DNA from: Legionella israelensis
GTDB taxonomy: Bacteria > Pseudomonadota > Gammaproteobacteria > Legionellales > Legionellaceae
DNA length: 64,000 nt
Assembly: GCF_004571175.1 (NCBI RefSeq)
Contig: NZ_CP038273.1
Location: 2,232,001-2,296,000, forward strand
Direction of reading: 5' to 3'
Below are positions 44,424 through 54,580 of the stretch, piece by piece; positions within the stretch are counted from its first letter, which is position 1, and the number at the start of each line of letters is the position of its first letter. The notes beneath the pieces are model-generated. The model was not told the origin of the DNA. It did not search any database and saw nothing but the letters and a program-made list of their open reading frames with translations. The position numbers and the translations under genes were made by a program.

Positions 44424-46223
44424 GTGGATAAATTGAATGCATTGCTCAGGCCAACCTGGGGCTCCGAAAAATGGATAGAGGAAGGATGGCAACAAATCAC
44501 CGAAGAAGAACAGGAATTTATTGAAGAGCGTGTCAATGAGCTTTTCAAAGACGGTCTTCCTTTTGAGATTCAGCATGACAGGCTGTTTTACATCTACGCT
44601 TTTTCCATGTTAGCCCAATTAGAGGTATTGGCTATTCAGGTGCCCTTGAAATTTAAATCAAAATTATCCAATCCTTTATTCAGGCAACAATTACATGTCC
44701 AGTTATTGGATGAGATATTTCATGGCATCGTGTTCACTAAAATTGTATACATGCTTTGTGCTCCCTACGCCATGCCTCCGACATACAATGAGAATATAGA
44801 ACAACTCTGCAATTTTATTCGCAATGAAAACTGTCCTCAAGTTGCCTTAATGCTGTTAAATTTGATTGCTGAGGGCTGGATAGAGGAAATTTTCTCTCTC
44901 ATGCAGGAAAAGGGGATTGCGCATAAGGTTTTTGCTACCATTCTTTCCGATGAACGTCGGCACATCAGTGAGGCTGATTTATATCGTGAGATTGGTCTTC
45001 CGAATATGGATGTCATCAAGGAAAAGCTGGCTTATATAGAGGAACAATTGCTGACCAATGTTTTTTTGCAATATAAATATAACAGTTCTTTTGCTTTTTT
45101 ACTTGGCGTTGAGGGAAGCATTAAATTTCTGCAATCATTAGAGAAAAAGCACAGTCAACAGTTGGAAAAAATCAATCTTGAGCCAGGCGAAGGCTGGAAA
45201 TTATGTATGCGGGTAATGCGTGAGATGTTTCCTGAAATACAGCGTTATGCTGAAAAAAATCATGCCATTCCAATGTCATCTATGCGCAAGATTTACATGA
45301 CCCAATGGAAAAATCCCACTGATCCCACCATGGTGGCGGAGTTTAATTTAAACGTTAGTTGTCTTGATGTTTTTAACAAGACTTTTCCCGCTCACACCAT
45401 CACCACGTTGATGTTACAAACCGTCAGCCTGTTGTTAACGAAGGCTCCTGAATTTCGTTATTATTTAAGTCATTCAAAGCTGTACAAGTCTGATGAGACT
45501 TATGTAGGTGTTATCGCGAAGCTGCCGAATTGTGGCGATCATCTTGCCACCATTGTTTTTGAGAATTGCCATTGCATACCGGTTCAGGAATTGTTTTTTA
45601 AAATTCGTCGTATTTTGAAAATGATGGTTTACTGTTATAAAAAAAGAGAACTCCTGGAAAAGAACCATCCTGAGTTAGAGAGTATTCTTAATCAAACGAT
45701 AGATGAAATGAATAATGGAGTTTATCCATACCCAATGCCGGGAAATCCATTAATGAGTGTTAGTAACATATCTCATTGTGGTTATGTGCATGTGAAGGCG
45801 CCGTTGCGCATCAATGAAGCTGGCAGGTTCACCTTGCTGGATATTGACCGTAAGATGGTTTGGAATAAACACTGCAAAAAATTTGAGGAGCAGGACGTTT
45901 TACCAGTATCTATCAGCGCCGATCATCGTATATTTGACGGGAATAAGCGTATACCTAAGCTGATGCAAACATGTTTTGAGCAAATGTTTGAACAAATGAT
46001 CCAAACTTCTGTTTCTGAATTTGAAAATAAAGCATCGATGGATGACGATAAAAACAGAGAACTGATAGAGCTTATTGAGCTGTTACTGGAAAATAACCTT
46101 CGATTAGGTTATAAGGTCTTGCTTTGCTTACAAACCATATGGATGGATTTTATTAACATTGAACAAATGTTGTCTTCCGAGTTTGTTTCTGAGCTTACAG
46201 AAATTACATTGAAAGATTACTGA
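44424..46223 (+). CDS. Fusion of a ferritin-like di-iron domain with an E2-type acyltransferase domain
   Basis: A 599-residue protein starting at GTG 44424. Residues about 50-200 are helical with the spacing of a carboxylate-bridged di-iron site: Glu67, Glu97-x2-His100 (LLDEIFHGI), Glu150 and Glu177-x2-His180 (SDERRHISE). Residues about 305-530 resemble the catalytic domain of 2-oxoacid-dehydrogenase acyltransferases: FNKTFPAHTITTLMLQTVSLLL, SVSNISHCGYVHVKAPLRI, and the active-site motif SISADHRIFDG with His501 and Asp505. There is no lipoyl or peripheral-subunit-binding domain. AurF-type N-oxygenases have a similar ligand order. The fused enzyme could oxidise a substrate and transfer an acyl group, but the reaction is unknown. 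Confidence 0.72.
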   Translation: MDKLNALLRPTWGSEKWIEEGWQQITEEEQEFIEERVNELFKDGLPFEIQHDRLFYIYAFSMLAQLEVLAIQVPLKFKSKLSNPLFRQQLHVQLLDEIFHGIVFTKIVYMLCAPYAMPPTYNENIEQLCNFIRNENCPQVALMLLNLIAEGWIEEIFSLMQEKGIAHKVFATILSDERRHISEADLYREIGLPNMDVIKEKLAYIEEQLLTNVFLQYKYNSSFAFLLGVEGSIKFLQSLEKKHSQQLEKINLEPGEGWKLCMRVMREMFPEIQRYAEKNHAIPMSSMRKIYMTQWKNPTDPTMVAEFNLNVSCLDVFNKTFPAHTITTLMLQTVSLLLTKAPEFRYYLSHSKLYKSDETYVGVIAKLPNCGDHLATIVFENCHCIPVQELFFKIRRILKMMVYCYKKRELLEKNHPELESILNQTIDEMNNGVYPYPMPGNPLMSVSNISHCGYVHVKAPLRINEAGRFTLLDIDRKMVWNKHCKKFEEQDVLPVSISADHRIFDGNKRIPKLMQTCFEQMFEQMIQTSVSEFENKASMDDDKNRELIELIELLLENNLRLGYKVLLCLQTIWMDFINIEQMLSSEFVSELTEITLKDY

Positions 46224-46309
46224 AAAAACTGCGAAATATCTGGTCAAAGTGGACGGGCATATATACAATAGGATAAATAATATTTTGTCTATTAATTCAC
46301 AGGTGTTTC

Positions 46310-46885
46310 ATGCTATCTCCTCAAGAAGAAGCCGAGTTGAAAAAAAGAGATATTTTGTTTGAGAAAAAACTGGCTGAGGCATGTACGCTTATTCTTAGCG
46401 GCCTTTCAAAAATAAACTCAGCTATTGACCTATCCATTATTAATATGTCAGAACGTTATTATAGAACATCGGGTTTATCGATGAGTAAAAATTCTTTTTT
46501 AACGATGCATCATAGCAATTTTTATCGAGAATTTTTTTCGCAAAAGCTCAGTATTCTCCGAAATGTATTGATGCAAAATGAATTCTTAAGCGATTCAATA
46601 ATAAGATGTATTAAAGAAATGAATCCTTATTTAAATGAAGAAGTCATAGGCCAATGTCTTTCCCAATCGTTGGCTGTTGTCTATCTGGTTATATTTAGCT
46701 CTCCTGAGTGCAAAGATATCCTGGAGCAAACAGATAAAAATCAAATCGATGAAGAATTGAATGAAATGGTAGAAGCGGCTGTGGGTGGAAAAGATGCTTA
46801 TAAGATGTATTATGAGATACTAATTAAACACCATGATTTAAAATTGTTGTTGGAATTTACAGCGAAGCAGCGAAAAGGCGCTTAA
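46310..46885 (+). CDS. Helical protein of unknown function
   Basis: A 191-residue, predominantly helical protein I do not recognise. It lacks a signal peptide. A moderately hydrophobic segment (GQCLSQSLAVVYLVIFSS) lies near 123-140, with a charged N terminus (EEAELKKRDILFEKK). It starts 86 bp after the di-iron/acyltransferase fusion on the same strand and could be co-transcribed with it. SD support is weak (ACAGGTG). A regulator or small partner protein is possible, but nothing in the sequence proves it. Confidence 0.6.
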   Translation: MLSPQEEAELKKRDILFEKKLAEACTLILSGLSKINSAIDLSIINMSERYYRTSGLSMSKNSFLTMHHSNFYREFFSQKLSILRNVLMQNEFLSDSIIRCIKEMNPYLNEEVIGQCLSQSLAVVYLVIFSSPECKDILEQTDKNQIDEELNEMVEAAVGGKDAYKMYYEILIKHHDLKLLLEFTAKQRKGA

Positions 46886-46941
46886 AAAAGTAATAGCTCA
46901 ACAAAGGAGTTGAGTTATTACGTTCAGATTAAGCTTAAGTC

Positions 46942-48120
46942 TCATTTTAATGGCTTCAGGGCTTTTTTCAAGACAAGGAAACCTAACAGACCGGAAGCCA
47001 GCGATCCAAGTACAACCCCAATTTTAACCATAGCCATTAAGCTCAGATTAGAGTGATGATAGGCTAAAGAGCCGATAAACAGACTCATGGTAAAACCCAC
47101 GCCACAAATTAAGGCAATGCCATACAACTGCATTAGATTAATACCATCCTTTCTTAAAAAATGCTTGAATTTAAAAAAATAACTCAGCGGCAGGAAAATT
47201 CCAATTTGCTTACCTATAAATAAGCCTAATGCTGTTCCAAGGACAATCGGATGAAGATAAACAGAGGCATCTACACCGATAAAGCTTACGCCAGCATTGG
47301 CAAAAGCAAATACAGGAAGAATTAAAAAAACGACCCAGGGATGAATTCCGTTTTCCAGGCGCTCTAACATGGATTCATTTTTCTGATCCGGTATAGTCAT
47401 GGCGATGACAATTCCTGCCAGTGTGGCGTGCACACCCGATTTTAGTACCGCTATCCATAAAGCAATACCTATGACAATATAGACAGAGGGCCGTCGGCAA
47501 TGGAAATAATTCAACAGAATCAAAACGAGGGTAAACACAAGAGCGATAAACAGAGAATACAGCGATAAATTTTGCGTGTAGAACAAGGCAATGATGACAA
47601 TAGCAGCTATGTCATCAAAGATGGCAATGGCGGTTAAAAGAATTTTCAAAGACAGGGGAACGCGGGAAGATAAAAGGGAGATAATGCCGAGAGTAAAAGC
47701 AATATCAGTAGCCGTCGGAATGGCCCAACCTTTAAGATAAACCGTGTTATGCGCATTCAACAGGATAAAGATGGATGCGGGTATCAATAAGCCAGAAAGA
47801 GCAGTTACTGCGGGAACCAGGACATTGGTTCCATTATTCAACACACCACGTTTTATTTCACGCTTGATTTCAAGGCCAATCAGCATGAAATAAATGGCCA
47901 TTAAGCCATCATTGATCCACAGCAACAGAGGTTTGCGAATGAACATTTCCTCAGTACCGACCAAAACTTTAACCTGTAAAAATTGTTCATAAGCGAAGCG
48001 ATAAGGAGAATTTGCGATTAAAATTGCTATCATTGCAGCAATAAACAATAACATTCCCCCGATGGTTTCCAGATTATAAAAGGAATCTGTTTTTTTCATA
48101 TTCTGTTTTGTTGGTGGCAT
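46942..48120 (-). CDS. nhaA: Na+/H+ antiporter NhaA
   Basis: A 392-residue inner-membrane antiporter with 12 hydrophobic segments. The ion-binding Asp pair lies in AIFDDIAAIVII, and WAIPTATDIAFTLGI is the unwound TM4 region. LLWINDGLMAIYFMLIGLEIKREI near the N terminus is also characteristic. It exports Na+ in exchange for protons at alkaline pH. It is a single gene transcribed away from the CPBP-rsmB-fmt group. Confidence 0.96.
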   Translation of the reverse strand: MPPTKQNMKKTDSFYNLETIGGMLLFIAAMIAILIANSPYRFAYEQFLQVKVLVGTEEMFIRKPLLLWINDGLMAIYFMLIGLEIKREIKRGVLNNGTNVLVPAVTALSGLLIPASIFILLNAHNTVYLKGWAIPTATDIAFTLGIISLLSSRVPLSLKILLTAIAIFDDIAAIVIIALFYTQNLSLYSLFIALVFTLVLILLNYFHCRRPSVYIVIGIALWIAVLKSGVHATLAGIVIAMTIPDQKNESMLERLENGIHPWVVFLILPVFAFANAGVSFIGVDASVYLHPIVLGTALGLFIGKQIGIFLPLSYFFKFKHFLRKDGINLMQLYGIALICGVGFTMSLFIGSLAYHHSNLSLMAMVKIGVVLGSLASGLLGFLVLKKALKPLK

Positions 48121-48192
48121 TGCGAAATTCAGTGTATTTGATGTTTATTGATAATAAAACAGTATATGTCAATTTAAGATGATTCTCTTCAT

Positions 48193-48939
48193 TTATTTTT
48201 TATCATATAAAGACCAAAAGGCATGAAATAGCATGTGACTAAGTATGGCAGCCAGCAAACCATATTGCCAGAAAAGGAAACCAAACATAATTCCCAGCCA
48301 TAGATAAAGGAAAAGAAAAGAGAAGATAAAACGTCGATTTTTTTTACAGCCGGCAGCGATGTAAGCTGGCAGTTGACTGAAGGAAAACAGAAGAGCACTG
48401 ATAATGACAGAGAACCACATGATGCTGTCACTTCTACTGTGCGTAAGAAGTATGGCAAAAAAAGCGGTTACATTCACCAAACCCCAACGCGCGATAATCT
48501 CTTCCGCAACTCCCCCGTATAATACGCATCCATCGAGCCCTAAGGTGCGATGTAATTTTCTCATAATTTGAAAAGAATGCTCATCCAGAATGCTGGCCAG
48601 GACACCGTAAAAAAACACACAGAACACAAGAGCTATAATAAAGGCATATAATAAAACGGGTGTTAGAAGATTTTGCAAGGATATCCAGGAGGCTTTTCCT
48701 TGCAAAAAGGCTTCAAGGATTTCAGCCTGCAAACCAGTAGAGCGTGAAAGGACAGCTCCTCCAAGGGATAGAATAAATACCATAAACAGCGTTTGCATGA
48801 CGGCAAGGCGGCTGACACGCTGAATTAAGCTTTTGCTGCTATCGGGCAAAAGAAAGCGGATTAGGCGCGGCACAGCGATGATTACCCCTGGTGTGGATAG
48901 AGCAAAGAGCACCATAATTAAAGGCCAATTTATTGTCAT
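48193..48939 (-). CDS. CPBP-family intramembrane metalloprotease-like protein
   Basis: A 248-residue polytopic protein with about seven hydrophobic segments. The CPBP (Abi) signatures are GGVAEEIIARWGL (the EExxxR motif), LLFSFSQLPAYI (FxxxH-like, with Gln in place of His) and ILSHMLFHAFW (the His motif). Family members cleave or bind prenylated or bacteriocin-like substrates. The missing His in motif 2 may reduce activity. It starts 3 bp after the rsmB stop, so it belongs to the fmt-rsmB transcript. Confidence 0.75.
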   Translation of the reverse strand: MTINWPLIMVLFALSTPGVIIAVPRLIRFLLPDSSKSLIQRVSRLAVMQTLFMVFILSLGGAVLSRSTGLQAEILEAFLQGKASWISLQNLLTPVLLYAFIIALVFCVFFYGVLASILDEHSFQIMRKLHRTLGLDGCVLYGGVAEEIIARWGLVNVTAFFAILLTHSRSDSIMWFSVIISALLFSFSQLPAYIAAGCKKNRRFIFSFLFLYLWLGIMFGFLFWQYGLLAAILSHMLFHAFWSLYDKK

Positions 48940-48942
48940 TTT

Positions 48943-50223
48943 TTATTCCTTTTCCAATAGACTGTAAAAAAATCCATCCATACTCTGCTCACCGGGAAAA
49001 ATTTGCCAGCCATGGTCCGTGAAATGCCCCCATCGATATTTTTCCGTTATACATTTAGCATCAGGATATTCAGATAAAAAAAGAGCGATTTGCTGCTCAT
49101 TTTCAGCTGGTAAAATAGAACAGGTGGCATATAACATTCGCCCCCCCGAAGACAGCAAAGGCCATAACTGTCGGAGCAATTGATTTTGCACTTGAATAAT
49201 GGTTTGGACATCTTCTGGCTGTCGCAAAATTTTAATGTCCGGATGTCTTCTGATAACACCTGTGGCTGTGCAGGGCGCGTCCAGCAAAATACGGTCAAAG
49301 GTTTTTCCGTCCCACCAGATTTCAGGATGGGTTGCATCACCCTGCAAAACGGTTGCCGATAATTGTAAGCGGCTCAGATTCTCCTTAACTCTCTGCAAGC
49401 GTTTTCCATCCATATCAAGAGCAACACAATTGTTAATTAAAGGCTCCGTTTCCAGAATATGGCAGGTTTTCCCGCCAGGAGCGCAGCAGGAATCTAAAAT
49501 TCTCATACCAGGTTTTAACGTTAATAAATGAGCAGCCAGTTGAGCGGCTGCATCCTGAACGGATACCCATCCTTCCGCAAAACCTGGCAAAAAATGCACA
49601 TCGCAAGGTTTATTTAAGACAATGGCTTCTGTTGCCAGGGGGTGAGGCTTAGCTTTTATGCCTTTGTCTTCAAGTGTTACCAGATAGTCATCTCTTGAGA
49701 TTTTTAAACGGTTTACTCGAAGGGTCATTGGTGGATGCGCATCATTCTCCTTGATTATCATCTGCCAATGCTCAGGCCAGCTTTTTTTTACCTCTTTTAT
49801 TAACCATTCTGGATGATTCAGTCGATATTGCTCTTTTTGTTGAAGATGACTGGTTAGCTCCTCATAACGTCTTGAAGAATTGCGCAATACTGCATTGACC
49901 AGCGCTTTTGCCCAAGCAGCATGATGAGACTCAAGCAGTGATACCGTTTCTTTGACCACAGCATAATCGGGCTGGCGCATGTAATGCAATTGATACAACC
50001 CCATGAGCAAGGCCACCCAAACTTCCAGCGATTTTGGCGGTTTTTGTAGCAGGCTGTCGGCAAGTGATTTCAGTTGATAATAATAACGACAAACACCAAA
50101 GCATATTTCCTTCCCCAGAGGTGGTAGTGTCGGATGAACCGTTAATAAGTGGCTTAGAGGCATTTTGTTTTTCAATAAGGACAACAAAATGTTCATCGCC
50201 TGGGATCGTGCGCTGTTTTTCAT
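48943..50223 (-). CDS. rsmB: 16S rRNA (cytosine-967-C5)-methyltransferase RsmB
   Basis: A 426-residue enzyme. The N-terminal NusB-like RNA-binding domain is about 1-135. The SAM-binding fold has [16 protein letters not shown], and the two catalytic cysteines are in [16 protein letters not shown] and [14 protein letters not shown]. The start overlaps the fmt stop by 4 bp, as in E. coli def-fmt-rsmB. Confidence 0.95.
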   Translation of the reverse strand: MKNSARSQAMNILLSLLKNKMPLSHLLTVHPTLPPLGKEICFGVCRYYYQLKSLADSLLQKPPKSLEVWVALLMGLYQLHYMRQPDYAVVKETVSLLESHHAAWAKALVNAVLRNSSRRYEELTSHLQQKEQYRLNHPEWLIKEVKKSWPEHWQMIIKENDAHPPMTLRVNRLKISRDDYLVTLEDKGIKAKPHPLATEAIVLNKPCDVHFLPGFAEGWVSVQDAAAQLAAHLLTLKPGMRILDSCCAPGGKTCHILETEPLINNCVALDMDGKRLQRVKENLSRLQLSATVLQGDATHPEIWWDGKTFDRILLDAPCTATGVIRRHPDIKILRQPEDVQTIIQVQNQLLRQLWPLLSSGGRMLYATCSILPAENEQQIALFLSEYPDAKCITEKYRWGHFTDHGWQIFPGEQSMDGFFYSLLEKE

Positions 50224-51164
50224 TGGAATACAGTATTTACCGAAAGTTGTTGTCGACTGGAATTAAACCATTCAGAAATGCTCAGCACCTTACCTCCCGG
50301 AAATTGCAGCTTCTCGATGGCTATGCTCTCATGCATTGTCGCTACCAAGATGGCATTTCGACTGATATCAATAATGGTACCTGGAATTTCATCAGATGTA
50401 ACAGGGTTAATTTTAGCCTTATGAATACGAATCGTTGTTTCACCCATATGGGTAAAAGCAATTGGCCATGGATTAAATGCACGTATCTGCCGCTCAATAT
50501 GAATAGCGGGTTGATGCCAGTTGATTTTTGCTTCTTCTTTCCTGATTTTTGGAGCATAGGTTGCCAGTTGTGGGTTTTGAGCTTGAGCTTCTGCAAGGGT
50601 GTGCGGAAGCCCGTTTAGCGTAGCTAATAGCGGATCGACGGCAAGAAGTGATAATTTGTCATGTAAACTTCCCGCTGTTTCTTCAGGATTAAGTACTATT
50701 GCAGCCTTTTTAATGACATGACCTGTATCCATGCCCATATCCATTTGCATAATGGTGATCCCTGATTCATGGTCACCATGCAAAATAGCTTGCTGAATGG
50801 GGGAGGCTCCGCGCCAGCGGGGTAATAAGGAAGCATGAACGTTAATACATCCAAATTTTGGCAGTTTGAGGATTAATTCAGGCAAAATAAGACCGTAAGC
50901 AATGACCACCATTACATCCGGTGATAAAGCAGCCAGTTGTTCAACAGCCGTAGCGTCTTTAAAATTGGCAGGTTGATAAACAGGAATTCCACTCTGCAAT
51001 GCCCATTGCTTAACGGCCGAAGCCTGCAATTTTCTGCCGCGACCCGAGGGTCGATCGGGCTGAGTATAGACGGCAATTAATTCATGCGGCGATTGGTGCA
51101 GAGCTTCAAGACTGGATAATCCAAATTCAGGCGTTCCTGCAAAAACAATTCTTAAACGATTCAT
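50220..51164 (-). CDS. fmt: Methionyl-tRNA formyltransferase
   Basis: A 314-residue protein that formylates initiator Met-tRNA using 10-formyl-THF. It has [18 protein letters not shown], the catalytic region [19 protein letters not shown] (Asn and His of the hydrolase-like fold), [10 protein letters not shown] and the C-terminal OB-fold domain from about 205. It lies between def (103 bp upstream) and rsmB, with a 4-bp overlap with the latter. Confidence 0.96.
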   Translation of the reverse strand: MNRLRIVFAGTPEFGLSSLEALHQSPHELIAVYTQPDRPSGRGRKLQASAVKQWALQSGIPVYQPANFKDATAVEQLAALSPDVMVVIAYGLILPELILKLPKFGCINVHASLLPRWRGASPIQQAILHGDHESGITIMQMDMGMDTGHVIKKAAIVLNPEETAGSLHDKLSLLAVDPLLATLNGLPHTLAEAQAQNPQLATYAPKIRKEEAKINWHQPAIHIERQIRAFNPWPIAFTHMGETTIRIHKAKINPVTSDEIPGTIIDISRNAILVATMHESIAIEKLQFPGGKVLSISEWFNSSRQQLSVNTVFQ

Positions 51165-51267
51165 GGACCCTTACTCATTGACTTTGTAATTAACTAACGT
51201 TCCGCATGCGTCTTTTTTGCTAAGAAATACTGAGAACGGAATATCAGTATAAAGCTGCAATTATAAT

Positions 51268-51777
51268 TCATTGTTTGCGTATTTGCTGACGTTTGAATTT
51301 TTCCAGTTTCCTGCGCGCCATGCTGCGTTTTAAAGGAGACAATAAATCAATAAATAACTTGCCGTTCAGATGATCAATTTCATGCTGGAGGCACTCAGCC
51401 AATAGATCTTCCCCAGTGATTTCAAAAGCTGTGCCATGCCTGTCCTGCGCTCGCACCGTTACTTTCTTAGCGCGAATTACTGTATCGTAAGCGCCCGGAA
51501 TAGAAAGGCAGCCTTCCTGAAACTCCTGTTGACCTTCAGAAGCAATGATTTCGGGATTGATAATAACAAGCTGTTCTGTTTTATCTCCTTTGATATCAAT
51601 CACGGACAGTTGTTGACTAATTCCGATTTGGGGAGCTGCAAGTCCTACACCTTTGGCATCATACATGGTATCAAACATATCATCGATGAGTGTTTGCAGT
51701 TCATCGTCGAAATGTTCTACGGGTTTGGCCACTTTTCGTAGTACGCTTTCTGGTAAATAATGTATTCTTCGAATCAT
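51268..51777 (-). CDS. def: Peptide deformylase
   Basis: A 169-residue metalloenzyme removing the N-formyl group from nascent proteins. All three motifs are present: GVGLAAPQIG, EGCLSIPG with the metal Cys, and the metal-binding/catalytic LQHEIDHLNG. It partners functionally and genomically with fmt. It is divergent from the LysM gene. Confidence 0.97.
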   Translation of the reverse strand: MIRRIHYLPESVLRKVAKPVEHFDDELQTLIDDMFDTMYDAKGVGLAAPQIGISQQLSVIDIKGDKTEQLVIINPEIIASEGQQEFQEGCLSIPGAYDTVIRAKKVTVRAQDRHGTAFEITGEDLLAECLQHEIDHLNGKLFIDLLSPLKRSMARRKLEKFKRQQIRKQ

Positions 51778-51893
51778 GACTGGTTCTCAATGTCAAATGC
51801 GTGTTATTATCGCTAATACCCGTAATCACTGCAAGACATTCGGGACAAGTAAGCACCTTGCTATATGATGCAATAGAATAAAGGATTGGAGCT

Positions 51894-52919
51894 ATGCGCT
51901 ATTTCTTGCTCTTGGTGTGTTTCTTGTTGTCAGCTGATCTTCAGGCTTTGACCATAAAGGAAACGGCACCAAGACGATATATTGTTCAATATGGAGATAC
52001 TTTGTGGGGGATTGCCAATTGCTATCTTAAGCAACCCTGGGAATGGAAAAATCTCTGGCATGCCAATCCGCAAATAAAAAATCCTGACAGGCTTTATCCA
52101 GGCGATGTTATCATTTTGCGTTATGCCCGTCGGCAACCTTATTTAAAAGTTCTGCCCAACGGTACCATTAAATTATCCCCGCATCTTCGCCCCATGTTAA
52201 AAGATAATGCCATCCCCCCTATACCCTTAAACGATATAAAGCCTTTTCTGAATGAGTCTTTAGTGATGGACACTGATCAATTAACAAACGCGCCTTACAT
52301 CGTTGCTTTTTCAGGTGAACACCTCTTAGGTGGGCAGGGTGATGAAGTGTATGTCAAAAATCTACAGCCATGTCCACAAATACCTCGTGGCACAAATTAT
52401 CCTTATGCCATCTTCCGGCAATGCGGGCCCTATCTTGAGTCAGGCACGAATCGTATATTGGGATATAAGGCGTCACTGGTAGGTTATGGTGAACTGGTAA
52501 AAGAAGGTGATCCTGCCATGGTGTTGCTGACAGGAATTAATAAAGGGATAAAACTTCGTGACAGGGTTTTACCGAATACTCATCCAGAATTTAATCTTTA
52601 TTTTGAGCCGCAGGCTCCTTCCCTTAAGGTAAAAGGGGCCATTATCGATATGCTTGGAGGTTTTACCAAAGGTGCTGCGGGGCAGGTGGTGGTTATTGAT
52701 AAGGGTCGTGATGCAGGACTTAAGCCTGGAGATGTTTTAGGAATATATGGGAAATGCCGGGTGATTAATGATCCGGAAAATCCTGGTAAAACCATCACCC
52801 TTCCTCCAGAGCGAATTGGTGAAACGATGATTTTTCGTGCCTTCAGTAAAACAAGCTTCAGTTTAGTGGTTCGTTCAACTCAAACCATTAATTTAGAGGA
52901 TGGTGTGGGTAATCCATGA
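51894..52919 (+). CDS. Exported LysM-domain protein
   Basis: A 341-residue protein with a signal peptide (MRYFLLLVCFLLSADLQA). One LysM peptidoglycan-binding domain runs from about 28-78 (YIVQYGDTLWGIANCYL, NPDRLYPGDVIIL). The remaining ~250 residues are beta-rich with no domain I can name. Proteins of this layout are encoded upstream of dprA in many gamma-proteobacteria. The stop overlaps the dprA start in ATGA, and a GGAG SD precedes the start codon. Confidence 0.9.
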   Translation: MRYFLLLVCFLLSADLQALTIKETAPRRYIVQYGDTLWGIANCYLKQPWEWKNLWHANPQIKNPDRLYPGDVIILRYARRQPYLKVLPNGTIKLSPHLRPMLKDNAIPPIPLNDIKPFLNESLVMDTDQLTNAPYIVAFSGEHLLGGQGDEVYVKNLQPCPQIPRGTNYPYAIFRQCGPYLESGTNRILGYKASLVGYGELVKEGDPAMVLLTGINKGIKLRDRVLPNTHPEFNLYFEPQAPSLKVKGAIIDMLGGFTKGAAGQVVVIDKGRDAGLKPGDVLGIYGKCRVINDPENPGKTITLPPERIGETMIFRAFSKTSFSLVVRSTQTINLEDGVGNP

Positions 52920-53989
52920 GGAGGAATTTGCGTTTTTTTCTGGCCCTTAACCGTATCCCTAAGCTGGGCCCGCGTTCATTGATGAAATTACTTCAGCGCT
53001 GGCCTGATTTAAAGGAGATGTTTAGTCTTTCAGCCCATCAGCTGGAAAAAGAGGGGCTGCCTTTTTCTCTTGCTGAGGCGATTGCTCATTTTAATTTTCG
53101 TCTCGTGGATGTAGATTTCAATTGGTCAGGCCAGGATGAACATCATATTTTAACCTGGGAAGATAAAGAATATCCACAGCTGTTAAAAGAAATTCATGAC
53201 CCACCTGTGGTTTTGTATGCCATCGGTCAGCTGTCATGCTTACAGCAACCAACTCTGGCTATGGTAGGCAGCCGCAATCCTTCCGTAACCGGGAGCGAAA
53301 ATGCGGAGTATTTTGCAAGGGAATTGGCTGCCAGAGACATGACTATTGTCAGTGGACTGGCACTGGGCATTGATGCTCAGGCACATCGGGGCTGTCTTGC
53401 AGCAGAAGGAAAAACCATCGCAGTTATGGGAACGGGAATTGACCATATATATCCAAAGCGGCATCATGGTTTGGCTCAAGATATACGAAAAAATGGATTG
53501 TTATTGAGTGAGTTTCCTTTAAAAAGTCCACCAACGGCTGGACATTTCCCCCGCAGAAATCGTATAATAAGTGGTTTGTCATTAGCCACATTGGTTGTTG
53601 AGGCAGCAGTAAAAAGCGGTTCACTGATTACAGCTCGTTTTGCTTTGGAGCAAAACAGAGACGTGCTTGCCATTCCTGGCTCGATTCATAATCCCAAAGC
53701 TCGTGGTTGTCATTATTTATTAAAGCAAGGGGCTCGACTGGTAACTTCTGTAGAAGATATAATGGATGAATTAAATATGGAAAAGCAGGTCTTCCATCAA
53801 AAAACTCATCCATTAAAGCTTGCAAATTCCAACGAAAAACTAGTAAAGTGCATTGGTTTTGAGATGACAACAATCGATCAAATTATCGTTCGCAGCGGAT
53901 TGGAAGTTGAGCAAGTAACCTGCGGACTGGCTGATTTGGAATTAGAGGGTATTGTAAAAGCGGTTCCCGGTGGTTACATGAGGTGTTAG
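52916..53989 (+). CDS. dprA: DNA-processing protein DprA (Smf)
   Basis: A 357-residue protein that loads RecA onto incoming single-stranded DNA during natural transformation. The Rossmann-like DprA core has MVGSRNPSVTGSENA, VSGLALGIDAQAHRG, AVMGTGIDHIYPKRH and SGSLITARFALEQNR. A C-terminal winged-helix domain (about 300-357) follows. Translation is coupled to the LysM gene by a 4-bp overlap, and smg follows after 1 bp. Confidence 0.96.
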   Translation: MRRNLRFFLALNRIPKLGPRSLMKLLQRWPDLKEMFSLSAHQLEKEGLPFSLAEAIAHFNFRLVDVDFNWSGQDEHHILTWEDKEYPQLLKEIHDPPVVLYAIGQLSCLQQPTLAMVGSRNPSVTGSENAEYFARELAARDMTIVSGLALGIDAQAHRGCLAAEGKTIAVMGTGIDHIYPKRHHGLAQDIRKNGLLLSEFPLKSPPTAGHFPRRNRIISGLSLATLVVEAAVKSGSLITARFALEQNRDVLAIPGSIHNPKARGCHYLLKQGARLVTSVEDIMDELNMEKQVFHQKTHPLKLANSNEKLVKCIGFEMTTIDQIIVRSGLEVEQVTCGLADLELEGIVKAVPGGYMRC

Positions 53990-53990
53990 T

Positions 53991-54431
53991 ATGAAAGAAA
54001 ATTTATTTGAAATGTTGTTAAGTCTTTTTGAAAAAAGCCTTGCTCAACTGAAAAAGAAGGAGAATTCAGGTAGCGAATCAGGAACTTCTGTTGAAGAAGT
54101 AACGGAAGAAGATCTGGATTCACAAGAGAATCTTATTTGTATAAAAGGGGCCAATGGATTATCGACGCGTGTTTTCACCTCGGATGAAAGGCTAAAACTG
54201 ACCAAAGCCAGTTATCAATTTCTCACTCGCCTCAAATTATGGGGAATTATCGATGCTCGTGTTTTTGAATTAATCTTGAATCAGCTGTTATTTTCAGACT
54301 CACGCGTGGTTAGCTTGCAGGAAACGAAATGGACGATTCGCAATACGCTTGCGGACAGCCTGGATACAGAGCAGTTGGCTTTCCTGGATCTTGTGCTATA
54401 CCAAAAAGAAGATCAATTAACACTTCATTAA
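53991..54431 (+). CDS. smg: Smg/DUF494 family protein
   Basis: A 146-residue protein starting MKENLFEMLLSLFEKS, the usual N terminus of DUF494/Smg. An acidic linker (VEEVTEEDLDSQEN) and a helical C-terminal half (YQFLTRLKLWGIIDARVFEL) follow. Its function is unknown despite strong conservation of the dprA-smg-topA order. It probably ends the LysM-dprA-smg transcript. Confidence 0.9.
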   Translation: MKENLFEMLLSLFEKSLAQLKKKENSGSESGTSVEEVTEEDLDSQENLICIKGANGLSTRVFTSDERLKLTKASYQFLTRLKLWGIIDARVFELILNQLLFSDSRVVSLQETKWTIRNTLADSLDTEQLAFLDLVLYQKEDQLTLH

Positions 54432-54580
54432 AAATTCACAGGTTTATTTGAGTTTTTGTTAGGATGAACTGATTTTTGCTTTGGGGTCATCTTATGTGAA
54501 GCAAGGCATCATTTTAACAAAAAATAAACATTAGATCGGATGTATAACTCTTCATAACCTGGATATGAGGCTGATATTTT

